Source: Aradus depressus (lineage: Eukaryota; Arthropoda; Insecta; Hemiptera; Aradidae). Taken from it: a stretch of DNA of 64,000 nt. The position numbers were made by a program, and so were the translations under genes. Positions 1 to 10,297 of this stretch are shown here, piece by piece; the first letter of the stretch is position 1, and each line of letters begins with the position of its first letter. Location of the stretch: NCBI GenBank assembly GCA_963662175.1, contig OY759215.1, positions 21,317,079 through 21,381,078 on the forward strand. Direction: 5' to 3'. Under the pieces are notes generated by a model. It was not told the origin of the DNA, did not search any database, and saw only the letters and a list, made by a program, of their open reading frames with translations.

Positions 1-289
1 ATGTAGTAATGGTTGTAGCTATGTATAAACTTGAAATTTAAAAAGAAGTCACATCTGCCAACTTAGTTCTAATTAGATTTAGGCCACAACACTTGCTAAA
101 TTAGCTAAAAAATTCGTGTGGCATTAGTAACGTAACGTAACAAAGAAGTAAAGACGCCGACAGAACTAGACCCGGATAAACTCTCATATCCCCTCCACAA
201 CAAAGTTCGGGAGCGAACTGACTTTCATGCGCATGATGTATATCCGCTTTTTTTCGTCACTATTTCATGAAATTACTACAAAACGGATT

Positions 290-785
290 TTTACTTCTCC
301 AGTTTCACAAAGTATAGGGGATGTTATGCAATCGGTCAAAAATTCGATGAGGAGTTTTAATGGAATTTCATGCTTTTTGACCTCCTGTCTCCAAAAATGA
401 AAAATAAAAATTGTCTTTCTGTGTGTGTGTCAAAATGAAATTTTATATGTGTATCCAAAACCCTCTAAGTACATTAATTGATTTTCAGTCAAATCGGCCA
501 AACAGAAGGGGGGATTAGGGAGGAAACTTTTCACAAAATTTCGAATAGCTACCGATGTAATGAATGTATTGACACGACATTTCATATTTATATTCAAAGC
601 CCTATAAGGACGACACCTATTAGTTTTCCGAGAAATCGGTTGAAGGGATGTTCGACCTAAATACCCTAATAACTGCCGATGTAATGGATGCAGAGAAGTA
701 TGAGGATTCATAAGTCACAATCTAAGTCAAATATTGTGTTTTAGTTCAAACGGTCAATTGACTTTGAAGGGAGAAAATGTAATTG
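290..785 (+). repeat. RepX copy, interrupted by a SINE
   Basis: RepX is an interspersed family defined here from more than 15 copies in the window. Typical order: CTTCTCCAG, AAGTATAGGGGAAGTTATG, TCGGTCAAAAATTCGATG, ATGTTTTCCGAC, then two or three modules each with GAATGTATCGACA and GGACGACACCTATT, ending in GGTGATTCACCGACGA. This copy continues at 1133-1195 after the SINE at 786-1132. Short reading frames in it are chance. Confidence 0.8.
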
Positions 786-1132
786 GTTAGTTAGTTATTA
801 TGATTCATGCCCAGGCTTTAACTACGAGGTCATATCGCCTACTACCAGAGCGCTCTTTCGTCACTCTGGTGAAGATGAGCCCGACTCTACTGTTGGAATC
901 CTAAATTCTGTCTACCCTAAATTTTTTTATTCACCTAGGGCAGGGGTCTTTAACGAGTACCTGACATCGTATAGGCTCGGAACCATCGCTTAACGTCCCT
1001 TCCAAAGGACGGCGTGCTTAAGTTTATTTTATCTCCCAGATGAAATAAACTAAGAGCCTCGGCCGGGTTTCGAACCCACTATCTTGAGCTCAGAAGGCAA
1101 GCACGCATACCACTGAGCTACCGGCGCCCTTA
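786..1132 (-). mobile_element. SINE-A copy, near full length, with 12-bp TSD
   Basis: SINE-A has a tRNA-derived head with A box TAGCTCAGTGGT and B box GGTTCGAAACC. The body carries CCTTCGGATGGGACGTTAAG and TCGTTAAAGACCCCTACCC, followed by GAGCGCTCTGGTAGTAGGCG and a tail CGGGCATGAGTCAT. This copy is reversed. AAAATGTAATTG occurs at 774-785 and again at 1133-1144, a target-site duplication inside RepX. Confidence 0.93.
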
Positions 1133-1195
1133 AAAATGTAATTGATTAATTCTTCCTGCGAACTTGGCCGTGAATCACCGACGAATTTTTTTTTT

Positions 1196-1603
1196 TTTAT
1201 ATTCATGATAAATAACTAATAATGCATACATCGGTAGTTTTATAAGTCCTCCAAGAATCCGTCTCAAAATGTAAAAAAAAAAAAAAAAAAAATAGATATA
1301 GTTGGTACGACCAAGGAAGGTCGTATGTCACGTGTCCACACATTTTCACATTGAGTCAAATAATTGTGTCAAATGATTTGTCAATCGCACGAGTCATTTT
1401 CTATCATTTTAAAGTCATGTCTCGAGACGAATCATTCATTCATAGGCCAAAATAAAATTAATGTTAATCGAGAATGAAAGCGTGAGGTTGCAGCCATTAA
1501 AAACCATAGTTCTGGCTTATGTCACTGTGCGTGTTCTATGGGATTATCCTTGAACTGATCCAAAATATGTATGAACTGTATTTATGGAATATATACACAT
1601 ATT
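1196..1603. other. Unassigned stretch
   Basis: AT-rich, with poly-T and poly-A runs near 1190 and 1271-1290. I see no coding sequence or recognised repeat. Confidence 0.4.
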
Positions 1604-1935
1604 GAGGACGCCGGTAGCTCAGTGGTATGCGTGCTTGTCTTCTGAGCTGAAGATCGTGGGGTCGAAACCCGACCGAGGCCTTTAGCTGGGAGGTAAAATA
1701 AACTTAAGCACACCGTCCTTCGGATGGAACGTTAAGCGATGGTCCTGAGCCTGTACGATGTCAGGTACTCGTTAAAGACCCCTACCCTAGGTGAATAAAA
1801 ATTTTGGGTACACAAAATTTATGACTCCCACAGTAGAGTCGGGCTCATGTCCACCAGAGTGACAAAAGAGCGCTCTGGTAGTAGGCGATATGACCTCGTA
1901 GTTAACGCCCGGGCAAGACAGCAATCCCAACAAGT
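1604..1935 (+). mobile_element. SINE-A copy, near full length
   Basis: Head at GGACGCCGGTAGCTCAGTGG with an A box and a mutated B box (GGTCGAAACCC). The body is intact to GCCCGGGCAAGA. The tail is diverged and no clear TSD was found, so it is older than the 60.6-kb copy. Confidence 0.9.
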
Positions 1936-1969
1936 AAAATTATCTTATTCAATAAATATGTTATCCTAG

Positions 1970-2110
1970 CAACCCATGGAGCAGTGGTTCAAATCCTATC
2001 GAACCAAATCAACTTATTTAACAGATTTCTCATGTTACCAACCCGATGGGCAGAGGTTCGAATCCCACAGAGCCAAGTCAGCTTATCCAACAGACTTGTC
2101 ATGTTACCAA
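1970..2110 (+). repeat. Tandem duplication of about 69 bp with a B-box-like motif
   Basis: Two units begin CAACCC at 1970 and 2039. Each contains GCAGTGGTTCAAATCC or GCAGAGGTTCGAATCC (close to a pol III B box) and CATGTTACCAA. This may be a small tRNA-like repeat; no cloverleaf can be drawn. Confidence 0.5.
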
Positions 2111-2199
2111 TTAACAGGGAATACAATTTCAAAAGTGTTTTCTTACCAATTAGTCTGGAAGGAGCTTATCTCTCACTTCATTATATTACCTATTTAATT

Positions 2200-2735
2200 G
2201 ATACAATTTTTACTATCGACGTTTCAATTAAGTGGTAGGTCAGTACAATTGTGTACTTTTCTCAATATGAATTTCTAACTAATTTGGCTGGAGTGGGCTA
2301 TTCTCTTCTTCAATTATAATCATCATAACTATTGTAAAAGTACACAGACGGTATAATCAATAGAGCTATCAGTACTGTTGTTTACTCGATTTTAATATTC
2401 ATAACTGAATAGTTATGATTATTATAATCGTACTTTTAGAATAAAAAATACAGTTTATACTATCGACGGCATAATCAATAGACACATCAGTATAATTGTT
2501 TACACGATTATAATAATCATAACTATTCTAAAAGTACAGTTTATACTATCGACGGCATAATCAAGAGAGACATCAGCACAATAATTGTTGTTAACATCTT
2601 TCAGTATGGATTTCTGACCATTTAGGCTAGAGGAGGCTATTCTCTTCACCAATTATAATCATCATAACTACTGTAAAAGTACAGCTTATACTAACGACGG
2701 TATAATCAATAGAGCTATCAGTACTGTTCGTAAAA
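2200..2735. repeat. Degenerate direct/inverted repeat block
   Basis: ACTATCGACGGCATAATCAA and CATAACTATTGTAAAAGTAC recur four or more times, some in inverted form (TTATGATTATTATAATCG). It looks like the decayed end of a foldback or satellite-like element. No coding content is seen. Confidence 0.55.
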
Positions 2736-2739
2736 GTAG

Positions 2740-3300
2740 AAGAATATTACGAAAAAGTGATAATATATGAATATACTCGACCTGCATGTCTAATTTGATA
2801 TACAACTTTTAGCGCTTGCGCAGGTAAATGCGAGCGAAACGAGTCGCGAGGGCCACTCCTGAGTTTGCGAACGAAGTATCACATTAATTAAAAGTCTATT
2901 ATTTAATAATGATTAAAATAAATCAAAAGTAAAATAATGAGTAATAAACTTTCTAATTTTTTATTATTTTCCATTTAATTAAACATGTACTTACGTAATG
3001 ACACTAATTTTCTAATAACACTAATATATAATTAAGCTTTCAACGAAATTGAAAAACTTTCTCAAGGAAAAAATGATAAATTATAATCAAAAATAAATTA
3101 TTTAAGATTGGAAATACAGGCATCAGTTATGGCCCCTCAAGAAGAGTTATCTTGTCAATTTAAAAATTGTAATTTTTGGTGCCGCTGAATTTATCAATAT
3201 ACCAATTTCCCAAGTTTTCATGATCTCGGGTAAGCGTCCTTGCAATTTCTTGTACCAATTTTCACAATCTGTGAGTACAATAATTGTAACATAACCTAAA
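2740..3300. other. Unassigned AT-rich stretch
   Basis: Mostly simple AT-rich sequence. A short GC-richer patch lies near 2815-2870. No gene or named repeat is visible. Confidence 0.4.
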
Positions 3301-3307
3301 TTTTTCA

Positions 3308-3474
3308 TCATCGTATAGGCTCGGGATCATCGCTTAACGTCCCATCCGAAGGGCAGCGTGCTCAAGTTCATTTTACCTCCCAGATAAAATAAACTAAGGG
3401 CCTCGGTCGGGTTTTGAACCAGGGATCTTGAGCTCAGTAAGCAAGCACGCATACCAATGAGCTACCGGCGCCCT
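3308..3474 (-). mobile_element. SINE-A fragment (head half)
   Basis: Reverse-orientation piece from CATCGTATAGGCTCGG to ACCGGCGCCCT. The 3' half of the SINE is missing. It abuts the start of the Helitron at 3478. Confidence 0.88.
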
Positions 3475-3477
3475 CTA

Positions 3478-4382
3478 TCTTAATATATAAATAGAAAGTT
3501 TGTTTGTATAATTGAGATAATCTCAAAAAATATTTAACCTATTTGAGTAATTCTTTCACGATTCAGAAGCTTATTTCCTTTCGTTGATCATAGGCTAGAC
3601 ATCTTTACGCTTTGTCAAGAGGGAGCTTAACTGTGATGACGTGAAGAAAGTCGGAGGAGAAACGGCTCTCCGGGCGTCATTTATTGTATAGGCTGCCTAA
3701 ACCCATTGAAGATATATTAAAATAACGTATGAGGGAATTGTTTGCAATAAAAAGATCTAGAAAAACCTCCGCCACAGCACATACCTATAAATCTGTAATT
3801 TTGTTTGTCCGTATGTTTCTAACAAGTTTGCGCAAAAACTACAGAACTGATTTTCATGTCATTTTATATGCAGCATCCTTTTAAGCCCAGTAGAATCACA
3901 GTTCAAGCGGTGTCCCAAATATTTGATTGAGAGAGAGAGAGTGTGAGGGGGAGTGATCAAAATATAAAATGAATGCTAGCTCTTTAACGGTTGGTTCGTC
4001 TTTCATGAAATTTCACAAATAAGCATTCTTATAAGCCCGGTTCAAACGTATACCATGTGGCATTTCCAAATTATGAACGGCAGAGGGGTTAGTGGGGGGG
4101 GGGGGGGGGGGGGGGATAAACATAAAATAGTTCTTTAACGATTGAGAAGGAGCTGCTAATATGGTTTTGGAGTTTTAAATTGAACATTGAGCAGAACATC
4201 GTTTTCAAGGCCTTGTGTAGGCCCTGAGGCATCAGAAATGTCCATTATGGAAGAGGGGAAATCACAAACCATCGGCCTCGAAATCATTCCTGCTTAAAGT
4301 TAATAACTTATTTAAAGTTACTAACCTGCTTGAAGTTACTAACCTGCTCAAAGTGACAGGGCGAAGCAGGATAGTCTGCTAG
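3478..4382 (+). mobile_element. Non-autonomous Helitron, about 905 bp
   Basis: Starts TCTTAATATATAAATAG after an A and ends CTAG before a T, the Helitron A/T insertion pattern. A 3' hairpin (CCTGC paired with GCAGG) lies just before the CTAG. The 5' end resembles insect Helitron starts with TATATAAA followed by GTTTGT. A G-run sits inside near 4096-4115. No Rep/helicase coding region remains. Confidence 0.65.
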
Positions 4383-4481
4383 TATCCTATAGGATTAGGG
4401 TGGACTGGTTTCATTATCCGAATGCAGATGTCCAGTGTCTCAAAATTTTTCTTATCATTTGTTGATATTCTTTTCAGTAAA

Positions 4482-4542
4482 AATTGTCGATAAATCACCG
4501 ACCATGTACATCACACAAATGAATCAAAATATAAAGAAATAT

Positions 4543-4575
<33 letters not shown>

Positions 4576-5170
4576 GTAGTCTATTTAACAATATACATGC
4601 TACGGGTAAAGTTAGATTAACGGTCAAACCTAGGATTACCCGGGTAAACCTAGTATTACCCGCTGCCGCTTGGTTAAAGTTCGAAATATAATTGAAATAG
4701 TTCACGTTTCGGGCTTTACGCGGGTAAAGTATATGTTAAAGCTAGAACCTGTACTACTTCAAATATAGGAACGACGGGAGGGGCAGATATATCGTCCCGC
4801 CGGCGGAACGCCGGCAAATACGCCCCCAAATTTTGTAATATTTCGATTTATGTTTGTTCTAGGAATTTATGTACCCAGATGAATGATTATCGCTGTTAGA
4901 CAGCTTACAACAATGGAAATTGAGGTGTGGTCGAGCTAATTAATAAGTACCTGATCTTTATAGTCGAACATACGTCCACTAATGGCCTTGTCATTGCCAC
5001 CACTTTAACCAAGCGGCAGCGGGTACTACGCAGTTTACCCGGGTAATCCTAGGTTTAACCGTTAATCTAACTTTACCCGTAACATACACATCACATCGGC
5101 AGTTATTCCAGTTTTTGTGTTAAGCCCCTCCTATCTCCCTTTAGTCGATTTGGCTGAAAATACTTTTTTT
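4482..5170 (-). repeat. RepX copy split by a MITE
   Basis: Left part 4482-4600 carries ATAAATCACCGACCATGTAC; right part 5081-5170 carries ATCGGCAGTTATTCC and TCGATTTGGCTGAAAA. Both are RepX in reverse, separated by the TIR element at 4602-5080. Confidence 0.6.
4602..5080. mobile_element. MITE with about 80-bp terminal inverted repeats
   Basis: The left end ACGGGTAAAGTTAGATTAAC is mirrored at the right end by its reverse complement. Inverted complementarity continues for about 80 bp through CCTAGGATTACCCGGGTAA and GCTTGGTTAAAG. The total is 479 bp with no coding sequence. The TSD is not clear, so the superfamily is unassigned. Confidence 0.8.
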
Positions 5171-5690
5171 CTCTCTTTGATAAAACAGAGAGTAGCAACT
5201 GGTTTTTGAATTTTACGACTGAAGGACCTTTTATAATACAATTCTACACTAAAAAATGTAAAATTCTCTGATTTTTCAGGCTATGAAAACCAAATCTAAT
5301 TATATTCCTCACTTTTTTGTGAGGTTTCTGAATAACTGCGTTAGAAGGAATGTCTAAAATTTTATTCAGATTGAGCACATTTTCAGTAGAGTTTGAAATT
5401 GTAGGTATCTATTCGTGACGAAGAGGTATAGGTCGATTTTCGTAAAAATTATTTATTATTAACTAAACGTAATCGATAATTAAATGTCAAATGGATTGAA
5501 AGGATACCATTTATTTAGCCGTATATCAGATGACCTTTTAGATATATCGTAAATATGGCATGAAAAGCACTGATAACACTTAACTTAGGTTATTACCACT
5601 TAACACGTTATTTTCAGAAATTTGGGAGGGGGGGGGGGGGGGGATATCTGATTTATTTTTTTAAATAATGAAAATATAGTATTAAAAAAA
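5171..5690. other. Unassigned stretch
   Basis: AT-rich with a G-run near 5625-5643. No coding sequence is supported. Confidence 0.4.
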
Positions 5691-5955
5691 AAAGTTGTCG
5701 GTGAATCACCAGAAATGTAGGTACTTCCCCAGGACAAAATAATCAATTAATCGTTGTTCCCTCTAAAACGAATCGACCATTTGGGCTAAAAATCTAATGT
5801 TGACTTACATATGAGCCTTCAGACAATATTGTAAAAATTAATATTTCCCCCACTTCCCTTTGGTCGATTTGGCTGAATAACAATAGCTGTTATCGTTAAA
5901 GGGTTCTGGATTCACATATAAAATTTAGTTTCGATACATTCATTGCATCGGGAGA
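5690..5955 (-). repeat. RepX fragment
   Basis: Reverse copy starting GTCGGTGAATCACCAG and running to ATTCATTGCATCGGGAG, where SINE-A at 5956 interrupts it. Confidence 0.72.
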
Positions 5956-6293
5956 TAGTTATTATGACTCATGCCCGGGCTTTAACTACGAGGTCATATC
6001 GCCTACTACCAGAGCGCTCTTTTGTCACTCTGGTGGACATGAGCCCGACTCTACTATGGGAGTCCTAAATTTTGCCTACACTAAATTTTTATTCACCTAG
6101 GGTAGGGGTATTTAACGAGTACTTGATATCGTACAGGCTCGGGACCATCACTTAACGTCCCATCCGAAGGACGACATGCTTAAGTTCATTTTACTTCCCA
6201 GATAAAATAAACTAAGGGCCACGGTCGGGTTTCGAACTCACGATCTTGAGCTCAGAAGGCAAGCACGCATACCACTGAGCTACCGGCGCCCTC
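5956..6293 (-). mobile_element. SINE-A copy, full length
   Basis: Runs from AGTTATTATGACTCATGCCC to ACCGGCGCCCT with all body segments. The tail is the AACTAACT-type. The head lies next to a TA-repeat. Confidence 0.92.
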
Positions 6294-6862
6294 TACTTAC
6301 ATATATATATATATATTGAGAAAATTTGTAAAACTTGAACTTTTCTGGAATCGCTTTAAAGGTAAAATAATATTATACTCGGAATGAAGGAAAATTAATA
6401 GAAGCTGAATTATTTTAATATGGCAAGACTAGAAAACAGACAACGGTTTCTCTTTGATAAAATGAATTATGCAATTTTTTAACAGAAGCTGGCTAATGTT
6501 TGAGTATGCCTAATTTGCATAATTACATCAATTGAAGGATTCAATAGAACAGCCCCCCCCCCCCCCCCCCCCCCCCCCCTCCCCCCGGCTATTAGCAAAC
6601 ACAATATCTATGCTCTGATTTAACGTGCACTAGGCCTCAGAATTTGATGTATCTTTAGAAATAAATTTTATGAGGTGATACATTTTCACTGCTCCTAAAA
6701 AGTCATCAATGACAACAAAAATATATTTTTTTATCAAATTTTTTTTCTTCGCAATTTTCGGATTAGAAGCACCCTGAGGATGAAAACGACAATATGTAAT
6801 TTTGTATCATACTAAGAAATAATAAAGAAAAGAATATAGTTGTATAATATATTATACAATCG
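6294..6862. other. Unassigned stretch with TA and poly-C tracts
   Basis: Contains (TA)n at 6299-6316 and a C-run of about 30 at 6552-6586. No gene or recognised transposon. Confidence 0.4.
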
Positions 6863-7178
6863 TACAGAGGAGGTAGGAGTGCTAGCCTACTGAGGTCAAG
6901 ATCGCGGGTTCGAAACCTGGCCTAGGTCCTTAGGTTATTTATCTGGAAGGTGAAAAAACCTTCGGACAGGGAGTTAAGCGATGGTTCCAAGCATGTAAGA
7001 ATTCCAGGTACTCGTTCAGGACTCTCTAACCTAGGTGAATAAACCTGGGTAGGTAAAATTTAGAACTCTCACAGTTGAGTTGGTTTCATGCTCAGCAGAG
7101 CGTTGAAAGAGAGCTCTGGTAGTAGGCGATATAACCTCGTAGTTAAAGCCCTGGGCATGAGTCACAATAACTAACATT
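6863..7178 (+). mobile_element. Diverged SINE-A subfamily copy
   Basis: The head reads GCTAGCCTACTGAGGTCAAG with B box GGTTCGAAACC. The body follows SINE-A but lacks the middle of the CCTTCGGATGGGACG block, and the tail is GGGCATGAGTCACAATAACT. Similar variants occur at 36458, 41546, 50826 and 54047, so this looks like a separate older subfamily. Confidence 0.8.
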
Positions 7179-7185
7179 ATACTTT

Positions 7186-7672
7186 ATTTTTTACTTTCCC
7201 AGCTAAGAGAAGTATAGGGGAAGTTATGTAATCTGTCAGAAATTCGATGCTGAGTTTATATCGGAATTTCATGTTTTCCGACCCATTCATTCCAAAAATA
7301 GAAAAAGAAATTTCTTTGTGTTTATGAACACGATAACTCTCAATAGAATGAATGTATCGATATGAAATTTTATATGTGTGTCGAGGACAGCATCTATCAA
7401 TTTTCAACTAAATCCGTTGAAAGAATGGAGGGAATCAGACGACCAAATCCCCGTGAAGATATCAAGTTGCCGTAAAATGGCTCAACTCAAAAACCAAAAT
7501 AACTACCGATGTATTGAATTGATCAACATAAAATTTAGTATAACGATTCATAAACTCCTATGTAGATCAACTATTGACTTTTAGCCCAAATGGTCAATAG
7601 ATTTTGGAGGGAGAGAGGATACTTAATCGATTAATTCGTACTGATGAACTACCTTGCCGGTGATTCACCAAA
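7186..7672 (+). repeat. RepX copy, nearly complete
   Basis: Contains AAGTATAGGGGAAGTTATG, ATGTTTTCCGACC, two GAATGTATCGA-type modules and GGTGATTCACC at the end. It starts immediately after the SINE at 7178. Confidence 0.75.
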
Positions 7673-8079
7673 TCATTTTTTACTACAGCAATTAGCGCAA
7701 AACCAGTTTTAGAAAAAATTAAAACACTGAAAATCGTAAATATTTTTTCAAGGTCAAATTTTATTTTTGCGATTTTTGGTTTACAAGTAATCAATTGATG
7801 TCAATGACATCAGATTTGATGTCTAGTTGTAAAAATAGTAATAATATCGCTAAAATCCAGGCATAAGCTATTGTTTGTAATTTTTTTTTTTTTTTGGAAG
7901 GATATATTTTTTTTTAAGAGTGTTTTAGGATATAATTTTATTTATCAAAAACAATTTTTTGGATGGGATTTTGGAATGGGATAGGGTTTGCCTTACCGTT
8001 GCTATTCGGAATGCGAAGGCTCTGCTTAGCGGCTTGTGGGTCTATCATATCTGATATTTTGACAAAGAGAGTCTGAAGG
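7673..8079. other. Unassigned stretch
   Basis: AT-rich, grading into GC-richer sequence after 8030. Poly-T near 7880. No supported gene. Confidence 0.35.
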
Positions 8080-8345
8080 CTATGTGGAGGATCCATGGTT
8101 GAGCGACTTCTCTGAGCCTCCCCTACATTACGTAGAGATCGGCCGGGCGGCGGGGATCTATGGGACGGATCGTCTCGACTGAAGCTCTGGGGAGGGCACA
8201 GCCGCGACTGGAGCCGCGGACCCACCGACCGGATCAGCTGAGAGCCACACCAAGGCTTCTCTTCTCATTGGTCCTCAGTCAGCCAATCGGAGGCTGTCTT
8301 CCAGCCCGCCTGGCAACATCCAGCTCCACCAATCAATGTGAAAAC
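8080..8345. promoter_or_regulatory. GC-rich island with three CCAAT boxes
   Basis: Base composition rises sharply here. Three CCAAT motifs lie within about 80 bp: inverted ATTGG near 8259, CCAATC near 8284 and CCAATC near 8329. ORFs on both strands (8160-8348 plus, 7938-8225 minus) are probably chance in GC-rich DNA. It may be a promoter, a CpG-type island or the GC-rich end of an unknown element; no transcript can be assigned. Confidence 0.35.
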
Positions 8346-8489
8346 TAACTCTTCTAGACCGGGCTACCTCTTTCGCTGAACTAGTTTTGTACAGTTAAAC
8401 CCTTCTATAGTTGTCCGTGGTACTGTATGAAAGGCCTGTCTCCTAAGTATGGCCTTTGGAGAAAAAAAAAACTGTATGAATGTGTACTT

Positions 8490-8915
8490 AAATTTCCAGA
8501 GCTATACGAATTAGGTATGTGGAAGTTATGTCATCGGTCAAAATTCGATGCCGAGTTTTCAAAGGAATTTTATGTTTTCCGACCTCTAGATTCAAAAAAT
8601 GAAGAAAAGTCTATCTGTCTGGCTGTCTGTGAACACGATAACACCCGATAGAATGAATGTATCGATATGAAATTTTATATGTAAATCCAGAACCCTCTAA
8701 CGACGACACCTATTGTTTTTCAGTCAAATCTACCAAGGGAGAAGGGAGGATTAGGGGAGAAGCTGAACTCAAAAACTTTCAGAAGCCACTATGTAAGACA
8801 AATATTGAGTTTTAGCGATGGTCGATTGGCTTTGAAAGTAAAGCGAAAACGTAATGACTAATTCGTGTTGGGGAAGTACATAGCCCGTGATTCACTGGCC
8901 TTTTTTTTTACTATA
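8490..8915 (+). repeat. RepX copy
   Basis: Begins at CAGAGCTATACGAATTAGG and contains ATGTTTTCCGACC, AGAATGAATGTATCGA and ACGACGACACCTATTG, ending near GTGATTCACTGGCC. Confidence 0.72.
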
Positions 8916-9724
8916 ATAATTTTATATTAATATTTCTTTTGGATAAATCTTCTATCGGGAAGATATTTCAGAGCGATCACAAAGAGGGAAATATGAAGAA
9001 AAAATAGTTGTGGGTGAAGGTCCCCGAGCACGAATTAATTAAGCTGAGTTTACGAAGCTCTTTCTTAGGCGACTCATGTATTTCGTTGTACTCGTACTCC
9101 TCCTAAACTCCTTTACCGATCACATTGAAATTTGCCACGATGGTAGTCAACACGGTGACGATGGTTTACTACTAAAAAAATCTGAAATCGAACATACCAC
9201 GGAGGAATAATCACCGAAAAACGAAACCCTCATTGAAATCAATTGAGAGACAAAATTCTCGGGCAAAATAGAATTTTTCTATTTCAAATGAAAAAATCCG
9301 GGCGAAGCCCTTTTCGGTTTACCATCGGACACCACTTTTTTAGAGCCGTTTTTTTCAGTCGATATCGATTCGATAAAAATATTCACAGCTGTTGTTGTCG
9401 ACAAAAAGGCTAGAAAAAATCCATTGAATTAAATTGAAATCTATTTAAAGTAAGTAGGGGCACCGGTAGCTCAGTGGTATGCGTGCTTGCCTTCTGAGCT
9501 CAAGAACGTGGGTTCGAAACCCGGCCGAGGCCCTTAGTTTATTTTATCTGGGAGGTAAAATAAACTTAAGCACGCCGTCCTTCGGATGGGACATTAAGCG
9601 ATGGTTCCAAGCCTGTACGATGTCAGATACTAATATGAAGATGGCTGATGTAGTGATAAGTGATTATTTCGCAGGATGTCAAATATAAGGTAGTCTGACC
9701 TCTCACAGATTTTTTATTTAAGTA

Positions 9725-9759
9725 AGCTAGCCGGCTTTCGAGGTTTCCCACATCATCAG
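9725..9759 (-). ncRNA. Hammerhead-like core, mutated stem II
   Basis: Minus-strand mirror of the 9860 motif: CTGATGA, extra T, GTGG-GAAA-CCTC, GAAA, GCCGGCTA. One stem II pair is lost (U opposite U), so it is less likely to fold well. Confidence 0.42.
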
Positions 9760-9859
9760 GCAGTCTGATAAAACTGTTGAGCTGCTGAGTTTGTTGTTGT
9801 AGATTGTTATTTATTTGTTTTTATTATTTAGTTTTATTCAAAATTTTTTATCAGACTGC

Positions 9860-9893
9860 CTGATGATGAGGGAAACCTCGAAAGCCGGCTAGC
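9860..9893 (+). ncRNA. Hammerhead-ribozyme-like core
   Basis: Reads CTGATGA (9860-9866), one extra T, stem II GAGG-GAAA-CCTC, then GAAA (9880-9883). A short stem III, AGC-CG-GCT, and an A at position 17 follow. All core positions of a type I hammerhead are present, but a bulged T follows A9 and stem I has only two sure pairs. Known PLEs carry minimal hammerheads. Activity is unproven. Confidence 0.5.
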
Positions 9894-10297
9894 TTACTTA
9901 AATAAAAAATCTGTGAGAGGTCAGACTACCTTATATTTGACATCCTGCGAAAAAATGTCAGATACTCGTTAAAGACCCCTACCCCTACCCTAGGTGAATA
10001 AAAATTTAGGGTAGGCAAAATTTAGGACTCCCACAGTAGAGTCGGGCTCATGTCCACCAGAGTCACGAAAGAGCTGTCTGGTAGTAGGCGATATGACCTC
10101 GTAGTTAAAGCCCGGGCATGAGTCAAAAAACCTAACCTAACCTCTATTTAAAGTATTAATATATTCATAAATAACATACAAGGTGAGAAGTTACTGATAA
10201 TTATTAAAACATTAACTGAGTTTTTAATACAGAGAGTTTTTTATGCCTGACTCAGCTCAGTTTTTGCAAACAGCAGAATGTATTGCTAGTATATTTT

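Larger units (their letters stand above)
9631..9954. mobile_element. Penelope-like foldback element in SINE-A
   Basis: ATGTCAGATAC flanks it at 9620-9630 and 9955-9965, an 11-bp TSD. The arms TTTCGCAGGATGTCAAATAT...GGAAACC at 9667-9760 and their complement at 9858-9951 pair almost perfectly. Each arm carries a hammerhead-like core. The head-to-head arrangement of pseudo-LTR-like arms is typical of PLE debris; the family call is inference. Confidence 0.75.
9453..10143 (+). mobile_element. SINE-A copy split by a foldback element
   Basis: Flanked by CTATTTAAAGTA at 9441-9452 and 10144-10155. The uninterrupted site is seen in the right arm near 13275. The head and body are intact, and the tail ends CCTAACCTAACCT. 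A 324-bp foldback interrupts it between 9631 and 9954. Confidence 0.95.
9174..10297 (+). repeat. Left arm of an inverted repeat pair, with SINE insertion
   Basis: 9174-9452 plus 10144-10297 matches the reverse complement of 13148-13541. Shared landmarks are CGAACATACCACGGAGGAAT, TTTACCATCGGACACCACTT and GCAAACAGCAGAATGTATTG. The gap between the two parts is exactly the SINE-A at 9453-10143. The family of this 400-bp repeat is unknown. Confidence 0.85.

Noticed and set aside
9479..9688. ORF over a SINE head
   Set aside because: It covers the tRNA-like head of SINE-A and runs into the foldback; no protein meaning.
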